The notes beneath the pieces are model-generated. The model was not told the origin of the DNA and ran no database searches. It worked only from the letters and a program-made list of their open reading frames with translations. Both the position numbers and the translations under genes were made by a program. 11,327 nucleotides of DNA from Candidatus Heimdallarchaeota archaeon (GTDB taxonomy: Archaea; Asgardarchaeota; Njordarchaeia; Njordarchaeales; JAMOTR01): contig JAMOTR010000009.1 in the NCBI GenBank assembly GCA_027068385.1, forward strand, positions 1-11,327, given 5' to 3'. Shown here piece after piece: positions 1-6,163 of this stretch. Positions within the stretch are counted from its first letter, which is position 1, and each line of letters begins with the position of its first letter.

Positions 1-2
1 TA

Positions 3-578
3 TTGATTGTAGCCGTGATGTTTCTAGCCGGTCGGGTTATAAGCGCTAGACGCACGCCCGCTCCCGTTAAGGTCGAGACCACACGCGACCCCATAGAGGA
101 GATCCTATTAAGGATTGTAGGGTCCGAAATAGCTCCGGACGTGGTAAACTTAGTGATGTTCGCTACCGCTTTCGACATCATCGATAACCTAGTGAGGCTA
201 ATCGAGTCGACGGACTTCATAGATAAGGAGAAGTACTTCCCCCAGCCCGCTATGGAGAGACTAAAGAGCTTCATAGCGGACGTACATATGAAGATAAACA
301 GGTTTAAGGAGCGCTTCAACATAGACGAGGAGTCTCGGAAGACGATACACGAGATCGTAGAGTCCTCCATACTCGAGTACTGTACTAGGACTTACAAGAT
401 AGAGCCCCCGGCCGTGGAGGAGACCGCGAGAGAAGAGGGTGAGGAGTACAAGCGGAGAAAGACCGAGATGGAATTCGAAGAGATGTTCAAGGAGCGGGAG
501 AAGCCTACCGAGAAGACCGAAGGTATCGAGAAGTTCCTAAACGAGATCGTAGATATAGTAGAAAGCTATGGTTTGTGA
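3..578 (+). CDS. Hypothetical protein upstream of rpiA, start uncertain
   Basis: I do not recognise this protein of about 190 aa. The frame is open from the window edge, so the true start may lie upstream. Inside the window a TTG at 3 and an ATG at 18 are both possible, and no ribosome site can be judged. The first ten residues are hydrophobic (MIVAVMFLAG) and are followed by a basic RR pair. The rest looks mostly alpha-helical: a predicted helical body at residues 30-135 with one Cys, then a highly charged Glu/Lys/Arg segment (140-170) and a short amphipathic C-terminal helix. No catalytic motif is visible. The TGA stop lies 8 nt before the rpiA ATG, so the two are probably co-transcribed. 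No T5 run occurs at its end, consistent with read-through into rpiA. The functional link to rpiA is unknown. Confidence 0.75.
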   Translation: MIVAVMFLAGRVISARRTPAPVKVETTRDPIEEILLRIVGSEIAPDVVNLVMFATAFDIIDNLVRLIESTDFIDKEKYFPQPAMERLKSFIADVHMKINRFKERFNIDEESRKTIHEIVESSILEYCTRTYKIEPPAVEETAREEGEEYKRRKTEMEFEEMFKEREKPTEKTEGIEKFLNEIVDIVESYGL

Positions 579-581
579 GGT
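577..581 (+). promoter_or_regulatory. Shine-Dalgarno GAGGT that sets the rpiA start
   Basis: GAGGT matches the archaeal anti-Shine-Dalgarno and lies 5 nt before the ATG at 587. It overlaps the alternative GTG at 575 and the stop codon of the upstream gene, so it supports ATG 587 as the real rpiA start, not the GTG. Confidence 0.7.
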
Positions 582-586
582 CTTTT

Positions 587-1222
587 ATGGGTAGTAAAGA
601 AGACGTGGCGAAAAACTTCCGGGAGAGGTTCGGGGAGGATTTCTTACGTAACGAAATCATAGCGTTCGGATCCGGGACCACCGTGGGTAAAGTGATCGAA
701 CTAATGCCCCCTTGGGCCGTAGAAGAATTATCGAAGAAGACTATAGTATCTACCTCTCGGGACACCTCTTATGCACTAGAAAGGAAGGGCCTTACGGTAA
801 GTTCGGTGTGGAAAAAGCCCGACGCGATCGTAGACGGGGCCGATTCTGTGTTTGAAGACCTAATAATTAAGGGCGGAGGCGGCGCCTTATTAAGGGAAAA
901 GATCGCTTGGAGGCTTGCGGACGTTGTATACGTAGTGATCACAAAAGAAAAGAGGAACAGGTACTTTAACGTCCCCGCGTTATGTCTTCCGGACCTAGTA
1001 CCGATCGTCCAAAGGGCTTTCCCCGGAGCGAGGATAAGGTCGGGAGGAAAGATACCGCCCGTGATCTCCGACGAGGGGTTCGCTATTCTAGATATACCTC
1101 GGAAGGATCTACGTGAGACGTATGAGAAGCTAGAGGGATACAGGCCGGTAATAATAGAACACGGAATATTCGACCCGAAGAAGCTCGAGATAAGAAAGAT
1201 GGAGATGGTGACCGATTTTTAA
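587..1222 (+). CDS. rpiA: Ribose-5-phosphate isomerase A
   Basis: Interconverts ribose 5-phosphate and ribulose 5-phosphate, a cytosolic step feeding nucleotide synthesis. The 211-aa length from ATG 587 is normal for RpiA. Family motifs are clear: a phosphate-loop region F-G-S-G-T-T-V (residues 27-33), V-D-G-A-D (82-86), K-G-G-G-G-A-L-L-R-E-K (95-105), S-G-G-K-I-P-P-V-I-S-D-E-G near the middle of the second half, and E-H-G-I-F near the C-terminus. Asp83, Asp86, Lys95 and Glu104 line up with the catalytic Asp81, Asp84, Lys94 and Glu103 known in E. coli RpiA, so activity is expected. The phosphate loop is GSGTT where GTGST is usual, a conservative swap. A GTG at 575 would add four residues, but the GAGGT at 577-581 favours ATG 587. 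It is the last gene of its unit; the final Phe codon and stop form part of an oligo-T terminator. Confidence 0.93.
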   Translation: MGSKEDVAKNFRERFGEDFLRNEIIAFGSGTTVGKVIELMPPWAVEELSKKTIVSTSRDTSYALERKGLTVSSVWKKPDAIVDGADSVFEDLIIKGGGGALLREKIAWRLADVVYVVITKEKRNRYFNVPALCLPDLVPIVQRAFPGARIRSGGKIPPVISDEGFAILDIPRKDLRETYEKLEGYRPVIIEHGIFDPKKLEIRKMEMVTDF

Positions 1223-1225
1223 AAA
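1216..1225. terminator. Bidirectional oligo-T terminator, TTTTTAAAAA
   Basis: A perfect 10-bp palindrome gives a T5 run on both strands. On the plus strand it is made from the last bases of rpiA (GAT TTT TAA). On the minus strand it starts 1 nt after the rpl2 stop. Archaeal RNA polymerase is known to terminate at short oligo-T tracts without a hairpin, so one element can serve both convergent genes, whose stops are only 4 bp apart. The function is inferred. Confidence 0.65.
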
Positions 1226-1226
1226 C

Positions 1227-1928
1227 TCACTTCTTTCTACCCGTACGCCTAGCGGCGATAAGACCGACCTTACGTCCGGGAGGAGCGGAGCGGGCCGTGG
1301 TCTTGGGCTTATGCGTGGAACCTCCGAACGGATGGTCTACAGGGTTCATAGCTACGCCACGTACGATGGGCCGATAGCGGCCTTTAGAATGAGCGATATA
1401 GAACGCCTTCCCTGCCTTTAGTAGAGGCTTCTCCGTGCGCTTACCTCCAGCGGCTACACCTATGATCGCGCGAGCGTTTCCGGGGACGGTAACGATCTTC
1501 TTGCTCGGGAGCTCTACCATTACCTTACCGTCGGGTAAATGCTGAGACACGATAGCGTAAGCACCGGACGCCCTAGCGAAGGCCCCTCCTTGCCCGTAGT
1601 ACTTCTCCACGTTATATACGATCGCTCCGTCGGGTATGTCCTTAAGGAATAATATGTTCCCTATGTTTACCTTCGCTCCCTCTCCGATCTCTATCTTTTG
1701 TCCTACGTACATACCCTCCGCAGCTACTATGTAGAAATCGCGCTCTACGGTCCTAATAAGAGCTAGCGGCGCTCCACGTCCGGGGTCGTGTACTAGATCT
1801 ACTACCTCTCCTATAAGATAAGGTCTCTCGAACGGGGGTATTTTAGCTGGAGCTACGCGCTTATGGGTGTTCGCGGTGAACGTGGGGCTACCACGACCGC
1901 GACGCTGTACGCGAATCCTCTTACCCAT
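1227..1928 (-). CDS. rpl2: 50S ribosomal protein uL2 (L2)
   Basis: Large-subunit protein uL2, which binds 23S rRNA near the peptidyl-transferase centre. The 233-aa length fits archaeal L2 (about 240). Visible signatures are the basic N-terminus (MGKRIRVQRRGRGSPTF), the segment H-D-P-G-R-G-A-P-L-A (residues 47-56) in the N-terminal OB-like domain, Y-G-Q-G-G-A-F-A-R-A-S-G (111-122), and the hallmark G-V-A-M-N-P-V-D-H-P-F-G-G (191-203) whose His199 matches the conserved histidine near the catalytic centre. It ends in a basic tail (RRTGRKK). The start is supported by AGGTGAG at 1940-1934 (minus strand), 5 nt before the ATG and overlapping the rpl23 stop, so translation is likely coupled to rpl23. 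In the standard archaeal S10 cluster uL2 is followed by S19-L22-S3. Here the unit stops after uL2. Confidence 0.98.
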   Translation of the reverse strand: MGKRIRVQRRGRGSPTFTANTHKRVAPAKIPPFERPYLIGEVVDLVHDPGRGAPLALIRTVERDFYIVAAEGMYVGQKIEIGEGAKVNIGNILFLKDIPDGAIVYNVEKYYGQGGAFARASGAYAIVSQHLPDGKVMVELPSKKIVTVPGNARAIIGVAAGGKRTEKPLLKAGKAFYIAHSKGRYRPIVRGVAMNPVDHPFGGSTHKPKTTARSAPPGRKVGLIAARRTGRKK

Positions 1929-1933
1929 ATACT

Positions 1934-1940
1934 CTCACCT
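1934..1940 (-). promoter_or_regulatory. Shine-Dalgarno AGGTGAG of rpl2
   Basis: On the minus strand AGGTGAG lies 5 nt before the rpl2 ATG and runs into the TGA stop of rpl23 (1942-1940). It is a near-ideal match to the archaeal anti-Shine-Dalgarno and marks rpl2 as an internal operon gene. Confidence 0.75.
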
Positions 1941-2200
1941 CATAATATGCCGAGATCCTCGGCTATCTTCGTTGCGTCGAATTCCTCAGATAGCTTTACG
2001 TAAGCTTTCTTCTCTCCCTTCGGAGTGCGTAGCGTGTTTACCTTTACGACCTTAACGTTTAGCGTGTTCTCGAAGGCCTCCTTAATTTCTCTTTTCGTTA
2101 CCTCCGGCTTCACGATCACGGTAAGCTTGTTCTCCTCCAGCATTCTCAATGCCTTTTCCGTCTTCACGAAGCGTATTACGATATCCCGAAGCCTAGGCAT
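1940..2200 (-). CDS. rpl23: 50S ribosomal protein uL23 (L23)
   Basis: Large-subunit protein uL23, found at the exit-tunnel rim in known ribosomes, where it forms part of the docking site for SRP. The 86-aa length is typical of archaeal L23. Recognisable parts are the N-terminal V-K-T-E-K-A-L-R-M-L-E-E-N-K-L-T-V segment, the K-R-E-I-K-E-A-F-E helix, the V-K-V-V-K-V-N-T-L strand and the basic T-P-K-G-E-K-K-A-Y-V-K-L segment. The normal upstream neighbours L3 and L4 are absent; instead an unrecognised gene ends 32 bp upstream in the same direction. There is no Shine-Dalgarno before the ATG, but a TATA-like box lies about 26 nt upstream, so this is probably the leaderless first gene of a short rpl23-rpl2 unit. 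Confidence 0.96.
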   Translation of the reverse strand: MPRLRDIVIRFVKTEKALRMLEENKLTVIVKPEVTKREIKEAFENTLNVKVVKVNTLRTPKGEKKAYVKLSEEFDATKIAEDLGIL

Positions 2201-2221
2201 TACATGAGCCGAATAAAAGGG

Positions 2222-2229
2222 GTTTTATG
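2222..2229 (-). promoter_or_regulatory. Probable TATA box for rpl23-rpl2
   Basis: On the minus strand CATAAAAC is centred about 26 nt before the rpl23 ATG, the spacing expected for a transcript starting at or next to the start codon. The gap has no Shine-Dalgarno, which fits leaderless initiation. It lies just downstream of the T5 run that probably ends the preceding unit. Confidence 0.45.
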
Positions 2230-2232
2230 ATT

Positions 2233-3189
2233 TCATGAGGTACAAAAACTTCGAATGTTCAGGTATACCTCGATCTCGGATAAGTCGAAGTACTCGTCTA
2301 TGTTAGGTATCTTGAAGACCTCGGATATTACTTTCCTAGCCGTCTCGTACACGGCCTTTCTAGTAGCTTCCTCGATCTGACTCTTACCCAAAGCGGGCGG
2401 CATCTGTATGATGTTGATCTTGATCCTAAATAGAGGGACGAGCTTACCGTTTCTAATTATAAACGGCTTCGTTTCCCTCCTTCTATGAGTCTCCACGGCC
2501 GCCCTTTCTATCTCGGGTATGCTATTAAGTACCTCCTCAAGTTTTAGCCTCACGGCCTCGAAGACGTTAACGAGCTTCTGGTTCTTCTTACTAGCGTTAT
2601 ACACGATCTCCGATATCTCCCTATCGAACCCATCGAGGGAAGATAAGTAGGCGTGGATCTTCTCGTAGAAGTCCCTAGATAGAAGATCGGAGACGCACAA
2701 ATACATGAGCTCGGAGTCTATATCTTCGGTCTTAAACGGGGAAACGTAGCGCACATATTCCTCTTTAGGTATCGCTACTATGTTTTCTAAAGTGCTCTCA
2801 TAAGGCTTTAAAGTGCCGCTCGGAACGCTCGAAGAACGTATGAGTATAAACGGCTTTAACACGAGGGCCGAAACTCCTCCCGTTATGTTCTTTATTCTAT
2901 TTAGGACCTTACTAATTACGTCCTTAGGCCTACTAGATCCAACGGAGGTCTTAATGTACTCGAAGAACAACTCCTCAATATTCATAACGCTTAGGGGGTC
3001 TAACGAGAAGGCCTTCTTAACGAACTCTACGAACTCCTTAACGTTCCCACTTTGGGACCCGGGCATCTTTATAACGAGCTTATACTCGCCGTTCTCCACG
3101 GCCTTAGGCGAAGAGGACCCACAGCGCTCACAGGAGCCCCGCTTAAAAATGAGATCGTCTCCCTTATAGAGCTCTATTTCTAGGGGCAT
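2233..3189 (-). CDS. Hypothetical 318-aa protein with an N-terminal CxxC, divergent from the coiled-coil gene
   Basis: I do not recognise this family. The protein is soluble with no signal peptide or membrane span. Its N-terminus has strand-like repeats (L-E-I-E-L-Y-K-G, L-I-F-K-R-G) flanking C20-E-R-C23, half of a possible metal knuckle, with two more cysteines at 165 and 316. The middle (about 160-235) looks helical and charged, including R-R-R around 236-238. The C-terminal part holds a strand-like stretch (L-F-R-I-K-I-N-I-I, 253-261), a helix with A-T-R-K-A-V-Y-E-T-A-R-K (275-286) and a closing strand (E-I-E-V-Y-L-N-I-R). The ATG at 3189 has no Shine-Dalgarno, but a TATA-like box lies 27 nt upstream, so it is probably leaderless. 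It shares a promoter region of about 90 bp with the coiled-coil gene, which could mean a common pathway; this is only inference. A T5 run also occurs about 40 nt inside the gene (3145-3149). Confidence 0.85.
   Translation of the reverse strand: MPLEIELYKGDDLIFKRGSCERCGSSSPKAVENGEYKLVIKMPGSQSGNVKEFVEFVKKAFSLDPLSVMNIEELFFEYIKTSVGSSRPKDVISKVLNRIKNITGGVSALVLKPFILIRSSSVPSGTLKPYESTLENIVAIPKEEYVRYVSPFKTEDIDSELMYLCVSDLLSRDFYEKIHAYLSSLDGFDREISEIVYNASKKNQKLVNVFEAVRLKLEEVLNSIPEIERAAVETHRRRETKPFIIRNGKLVPLFRIKINIIQMPPALGKSQIEEATRKAVYETARKVISEVFKIPNIDEYFDLSEIEVYLNIRSFCTS
2244..2248 (-). terminator. Oligo-T (T5) at the end of the 318-aa gene
   Basis: A T5 run on the sense (minus) strand lies 8 nt before the stop of the unrecognised gene at 2233-3189. 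It spans the Ser-Phe-Cys codons and sits directly upstream of the rpl23 promoter. Placement matches the other T5 runs at unit ends here. Confidence 0.4.
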
Positions 3190-3210
3190 AACATGAGGTT
3201 CATGAGGAGG

Positions 3211-3220
3211 AATTTATATG
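3211..3220 (-). promoter_or_regulatory. TATA box for the 318-aa gene
   Basis: On the minus strand CATATAAATT is centred about 27 nt before the ATG at 3189, a good archaeal TATA-box match at leaderless spacing. It lies in the divergent promoter region shared with the coiled-coil gene. Confidence 0.55.
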
Positions 3221-3254
3221 AAGGTTCTCGGTCTAGAAGTCTCTGATTAGTACC

Positions 3255-3260
3255 TTTAAT
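3255..3260 (+). promoter_or_regulatory. Probable TATA box for the coiled-coil gene
   Basis: TTTAAT is centred about 24 nt before the ATG at 3281. There is no Shine-Dalgarno before that ATG, so a leaderless start at 3281 fits better than the upstream in-frame TTG at 3260, which overlaps the box itself. Confidence 0.4.
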
Positions 3261-3280
3261 TGAAGCACCTTATATTCTTA

Positions 3281-5488
3281 ATGTCGCGTAGTCCGTTCGA
3301 CCTTATCTTAGAAAGAATAGCTGAGACGCGTACGGCTATAGAGTCGCTTAAGGTAAAGCCGGACGTCAAGGAAGAGGACGTAAACTTCCTTATATCGTTA
3401 GTAAACGACCTTGAGAACTCCTATAGCTTTATAAAACCAAAGTTTGAGGAACTCCCGCCTAAAACGCGCGATGAGATCTTAAGACTCCTAGATGTAGCTT
3501 CTAGAGCGTTATATACGGCCGTGAATTTCGCCCTACGTTACGCGGACGCGAAGAGGCGCGCGGAGATATATAAGGAAAAGTATACCGAATGCGTAGAACA
3601 GCTATCTAAGAAGAGGGGACTCTTCGGAGGCAAGAAGGACGTCGTCCCTCGCGTCGAGTACGAGCGCCTAATGAAGGAGTACGAGACGTTGAAGTCTTCG
3701 ATGCAGAGCCTATCCGATAGAATAAAGAATATGTACATCGAATACACCTCGCGCATAGCGTCCTTAAAGTCCGCGTTAAACGAGAAAAACGAGGAGATAG
3801 AGAAGCTACGTAAGAGGATATCGATCCTCACTAGGGAAAACAATAACCTAAAGAACCTAATTAGAAAGCTCCGCGTTCAGATTCAGGAGGCTCAGAAGAA
3901 GATCTCTGACCTCATGACGAAAACGCCCGAGATAAAGATAGAGACTAGGGCGATACCGGAGGATCTCTCTAGGCTTCGCGAGGAACTAATAAGCTTGAAG
4001 AAACTCGTGGCTGAATATCAGGCTCGTATACAGAGCCTCGAGGCGAAGAATCAGGAACTATCGATGCTCTTAGAATCGAAACAAAAGGAGCTAGAGAGTT
4101 GTATCGGGCGTCTTAAAGCGCTAGAGGAGGAGCGTAAGAAGTTCATCGAGGAGATACGTAAGAGGATAAGCGAGAAGGACTTCGACGTGCTAGAAAGCCT
4201 AAGAAAAGAACTCATGGAGAAGAACACGCTCATAGAGACGTTATCTCAGGAGGTGTCGAGGTTACGCGGGGCTATAAAGCATTACGAGGAGATGGTAGAG
4301 AGGTTGAAGCGCGATAGGGATACGCTCAATAATACGATAAACGAGCTCATGGAGAAGCTCGCGGTATGTGAGCATAAGCTCACGGAATACACGAAAAAGA
4401 TCGAGAAACTAAATAACGAGTTAAAAGAGTGTCTCGACTCCAAAGCTAAGCTACAGGCGAGAGTGGAGGAGCTCGAGGAAGAGCTTAATGAGGCTAAGTC
4501 CGTGAACTCCGAGCTAGAGGAACAGCTAAACGCGTGTATCGCCGAGAAGTCTCAGCTAAAGGCGGCTTTAGACGAGTATAGTAGTAAGCTAGAAGCGCTG
4601 GAGAAGAGGCTCGCGGCATCCCAGCAAGAGATAGAAAGGCTACAGAAGGAGCGTGACGAGCTTAAGGGAGAGAAGAATCTACTACTTAAGAAGCTCGAGG
4701 AGTGCGAGATGAACCTTAAGGAGACTTCAAAGAAGTTAGAGGAGTGTCTACGCGAACGCACTGAGCTCTCCGAGCGCCTCGCTAGCTCTTCTCACGTAGC
4801 AGCTCAGCTTCAGAAGTGTATGGAGGAGCGCGATAGACTGATGCACGAACTAGCCGAACTTAAAGCCGTAGCTAAGCTCTACGAGGAAGTCTCCGCGCAG
4901 CTTCAGAAGTGCATGGAGGAGCGCTCGAAGTATATCGAACAGGTAGCCGAGCTAAACGCTAGGCTCGACGTACTAAAGCGCGAGAACACTAACTTAAAAC
5001 AGACGGTCTCCGAGCTTGAGGCCGAAAGGAATAGGCTATTAGCGGAGAATCAGAAGTTATCATCACTCTTAAAGGAGTACGAGAACAAGATCGAGGAGTA
5101 CAGGAAGCGCATAGACGAACTAATAAGGGAGAACGCGGAGCTCGAGAAGAGGTTAAACGAGATAAAGGAGTCTTCAAAAGAGCTGGAGGAGCTACGCCTA
5201 GAGCTCTCGATGTGTAAGAGAGAGCTAGAAAAAGCGAAGGCCGAAGCTGAGAAGGCGAAGGCTAAGGCGGAGAGCTTCACAAAGTTCATCGAGATCATTA
5301 GGCCCGTCATGGAACACGATAAGCGCTACGCCTTGATCCTATACCTGTTCGACATCGGACCTATGAAGAAGGACGTGCTCGCCTCCCTACTAGGAATCTC
5401 TAAAGATGAGCTTGAAGGATATCTAAACCGGCGGATACGGCGCGGGGTGGTAGAGGTAAAGGACGACGAAGTGAGGCTAAAAATGTGA
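3281..5488 (+). CDS. Large coiled-coil protein with a C-terminal winged-helix-like domain
   Basis: A 735-aa protein of unknown function (742 aa if the in-frame TTG at 3260 is used; residue numbers here count from that TTG). Layout: an N-terminal helical domain (about 10-110), a Gly/Lys linker (K-K-R-G-L-F-G-G, 117-124), a first coiled coil (about 134-220), a Pro-containing break (T-P-E-I...I-P-E, 222-234), a long coiled coil (about 235-670) ending in a Lys/Ala/Glu stretch, and a compact domain (about 675-742) that reads as winged helix: R-Y-A-L-I-L-Y-L-F-D-I-G, then V-L-A-S-L-L-G-I-S-K-D-E-L-E-G-Y-L, then a wing G-V-V-E-V-K-D-D-E-V-R-L. No Walker A or ABC signature is present, so it is not a complete SMC or Rad50 ATPase. 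There is no signal peptide. Nine of ten cysteines fit L-x-x-C, five in exact heptad register. It overlaps AMMECR1 tail to tail by 12 bp. Roles in chromosome organisation or a scaffold are plausible but unproven. Confidence 0.88.
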   Translation: MSRSPFDLILERIAETRTAIESLKVKPDVKEEDVNFLISLVNDLENSYSFIKPKFEELPPKTRDEILRLLDVASRALYTAVNFALRYADAKRRAEIYKEKYTECVEQLSKKRGLFGGKKDVVPRVEYERLMKEYETLKSSMQSLSDRIKNMYIEYTSRIASLKSALNEKNEEIEKLRKRISILTRENNNLKNLIRKLRVQIQEAQKKISDLMTKTPEIKIETRAIPEDLSRLREELISLKKLVAEYQARIQSLEAKNQELSMLLESKQKELESCIGRLKALEEERKKFIEEIRKRISEKDFDVLESLRKELMEKNTLIETLSQEVSRLRGAIKHYEEMVERLKRDRDTLNNTINELMEKLAVCEHKLTEYTKKIEKLNNELKECLDSKAKLQARVEELEEELNEAKSVNSELEEQLNACIAEKSQLKAALDEYSSKLEALEKRLAASQQEIERLQKERDELKGEKNLLLKKLEECEMNLKETSKKLEECLRERTELSERLASSSHVAAQLQKCMEERDRLMHELAELKAVAKLYEEVSAQLQKCMEERSKYIEQVAELNARLDVLKRENTNLKQTVSELEAERNRLLAENQKLSSLLKEYENKIEEYRKRIDELIRENAELEKRLNEIKESSKELEELRLELSMCKRELEKAKAEAEKAKAKAESFTKFIEIIRPVMEHDKRYALILYLFDIGPMKKDVLASLLGISKDELEGYLNRRIRRGVVEVKDDEVRLKM
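4805..4924 (+). repeat. Two near-identical 27-nt units inside the coiled-coil gene
   Basis: The 27-nt unit at 4805-4831 recurs at 4898-4924 with a single T/C difference. Both copies encode Q-L-Q-K-C-M-E-E-R, and the offset is 93 nt (31 residues). Identity at synonymous positions suggests recent duplication or gene conversion rather than convergence on coiled-coil sequence. The intervening residues are not obviously repeated. Confidence 0.8.
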
Positions 5489-6163
5489 TCGCTTTTTGAG
5501 CTCTACTTTTATTATCTCCCCTCTGGGCTCCTTCTCCGCGAAGATTACCCCTTCGAATATGGAGATCTTAACCCCTTCCCGCGTCCGACAGTCGGGAGGT
5601 AGTCCGGCCTTCAAGCACCCGTAAGAGAGAAATTCCTCTACGTCCCGCCCTTCTTCTATCGGAACCTGAGGCAATAAGAGTCCGGAATAATATGCGTACT
5701 CTACGATGATCCCGTGCTTCCCCACCTTCACCTTCTCTAAGTACTCCGCGGGAGAGGAGACGACCAGGGGTTGGGGCTTAGAGAGTACGGTAACCTCTAC
5801 GACGATCTTGTTCATCTCGTCGAGCGTGACGGGCCTAAATCTAGGATCCTCAGTCGCGGCCGCTATAGCGGCACGTATCGTCCCTTCTATGAGAGGATAA
5901 ACGGGGTATGGATATCCTATACATCCCCTAAGACTCTTATCGTGGGGGAGGTCGTGGCGACGTAGAGTGACGAACACGCCCGCCCTCCTCTTAAGTATAT
6001 CGGGTACGTTCTCCGGTACCGGTATTATCTCGTTCTTAGCGAGATACTTTTCGATAGCCTCCCTAGCCGTTTTTACTAAAATTTCCCCGTGTTCTAAATT
6101 GAGCTCATCTAGGTTCTCTAGGTAGGACATGTTCGATATAAGAAGATCACGAAGAAAAATCAC
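5477..6163 (-). CDS. AMMECR1-domain protein
   Basis: A member of the AMMECR1 family, widespread in archaea and eukaryotes, whose biochemical activity is not settled. The hallmark L-R-G-C-I-G is at residues 78-83, preceded by G-V-F-V-T-L-R-R. Other family segments are Y-P-L-I-E-G-T-I-R-A-A-I-A-A-A, D-P-R-F-R-P-V-T-L-D-E-M, the V-E-V-T-V-L-S strand (122-128), V-G-K-H-G-I-I-V-E, Y-S-G-L-L-L-P-Q-V-P and C-L-K-A-G-L-P-P-D (183-191). The 228-aa length from GTG 6163 is slightly long. An ATG at 6130 (217 aa) fits the usual N-terminus better, while the GTG overlaps the rpl10 stop as GTGA and suggests coupling; the choice is open. It follows rpl10 where uL12 often lies. A T5 run right after the rpl10 stop could reduce its expression relative to the ribosomal genes. 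It ends convergently inside the coiled-coil gene. Confidence 0.93.
   Translation of the reverse strand: MIFLRDLLISNMSYLENLDELNLEHGEILVKTAREAIEKYLAKNEIIPVPENVPDILKRRAGVFVTLRRHDLPHDKSLRGCIGYPYPVYPLIEGTIRAAIAAATEDPRFRPVTLDEMNKIVVEVTVLSKPQPLVVSSPAEYLEKVKVGKHGIIVEYAYYSGLLLPQVPIEEGRDVEEFLSYGCLKAGLPPDCRTREGVKISIFEGVIFAEKEPRGEIIKVELKKRSHF
5479..5483 (-). terminator. Oligo-T (T5) at the AMMECR1 stop
   Basis: On the minus strand the gene ends CAT TTT TAG, so the last His codon, Phe codon and stop make a T5 run. This is the same design as at the rpiA and Pno1 gene ends. It lies inside the 3' end of the convergent coiled-coil gene. Confidence 0.55.
5493..5497 (+). terminator. Oligo-T (T5) after the coiled-coil gene
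   Basis: A T5 run begins 4 nt after the TGA of the coiled-coil gene and lies antisense within the end of AMMECR1. With 5479-5483 it makes a pair of facing terminators over the convergent overlap. Confidence 0.5.
6155..6159 (-). terminator. Oligo-T (T5) directly after the rpl10 stop
   Basis: On the minus strand the sequence reads TGATTTTT, with the T5 run starting immediately after the rpl10 stop codon and falling in codons 2-3 of the GTG-started AMMECR1 frame. It may act as a partial terminator, letting ribosomal protein genes be transcribed more than AMMECR1. It could also be chance. Confidence 0.3.

Noticed and set aside
505..765. Minus-strand open frame antisense to the first gene and rpiA.
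   Set aside because: It overlaps two genes with better evidence, has biased Ser-rich shadow composition, and no start signal.
2380..2403. P-P-A-L-G-K-S in the 318-aa protein, resembling a Walker A (P-loop).
   Set aside because: The first glycine of GxxxxGK[ST] is Met here, and no Walker B-like segment follows, so a nucleotide-binding claim is not supported.
3192..3244. Possible C/D box small RNA in the divergent promoter (ATGAGGA near 3202 and CTGA near 3241).
   Set aside because: The C box has a mismatch in its core and no D'/C' pair is found between; the region is better explained as promoter.
3281..5488. The coiled-coil gene as an SMC or Rad50 family ATPase.
   Set aside because: Neither an N-terminal Walker A nor a C-terminal signature motif/Walker B is present; the C-terminus looks like a winged helix. 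Similarity to SMC would be due to coiled-coil composition.
6070..6074. Plus-strand T5 inside AMMECR1 as a further terminator of the coiled-coil gene.
   Set aside because: It lies nearly 600 nt past the coiled-coil stop and is antisense to Lys-coding A5; the T5 at 5493 is far closer.
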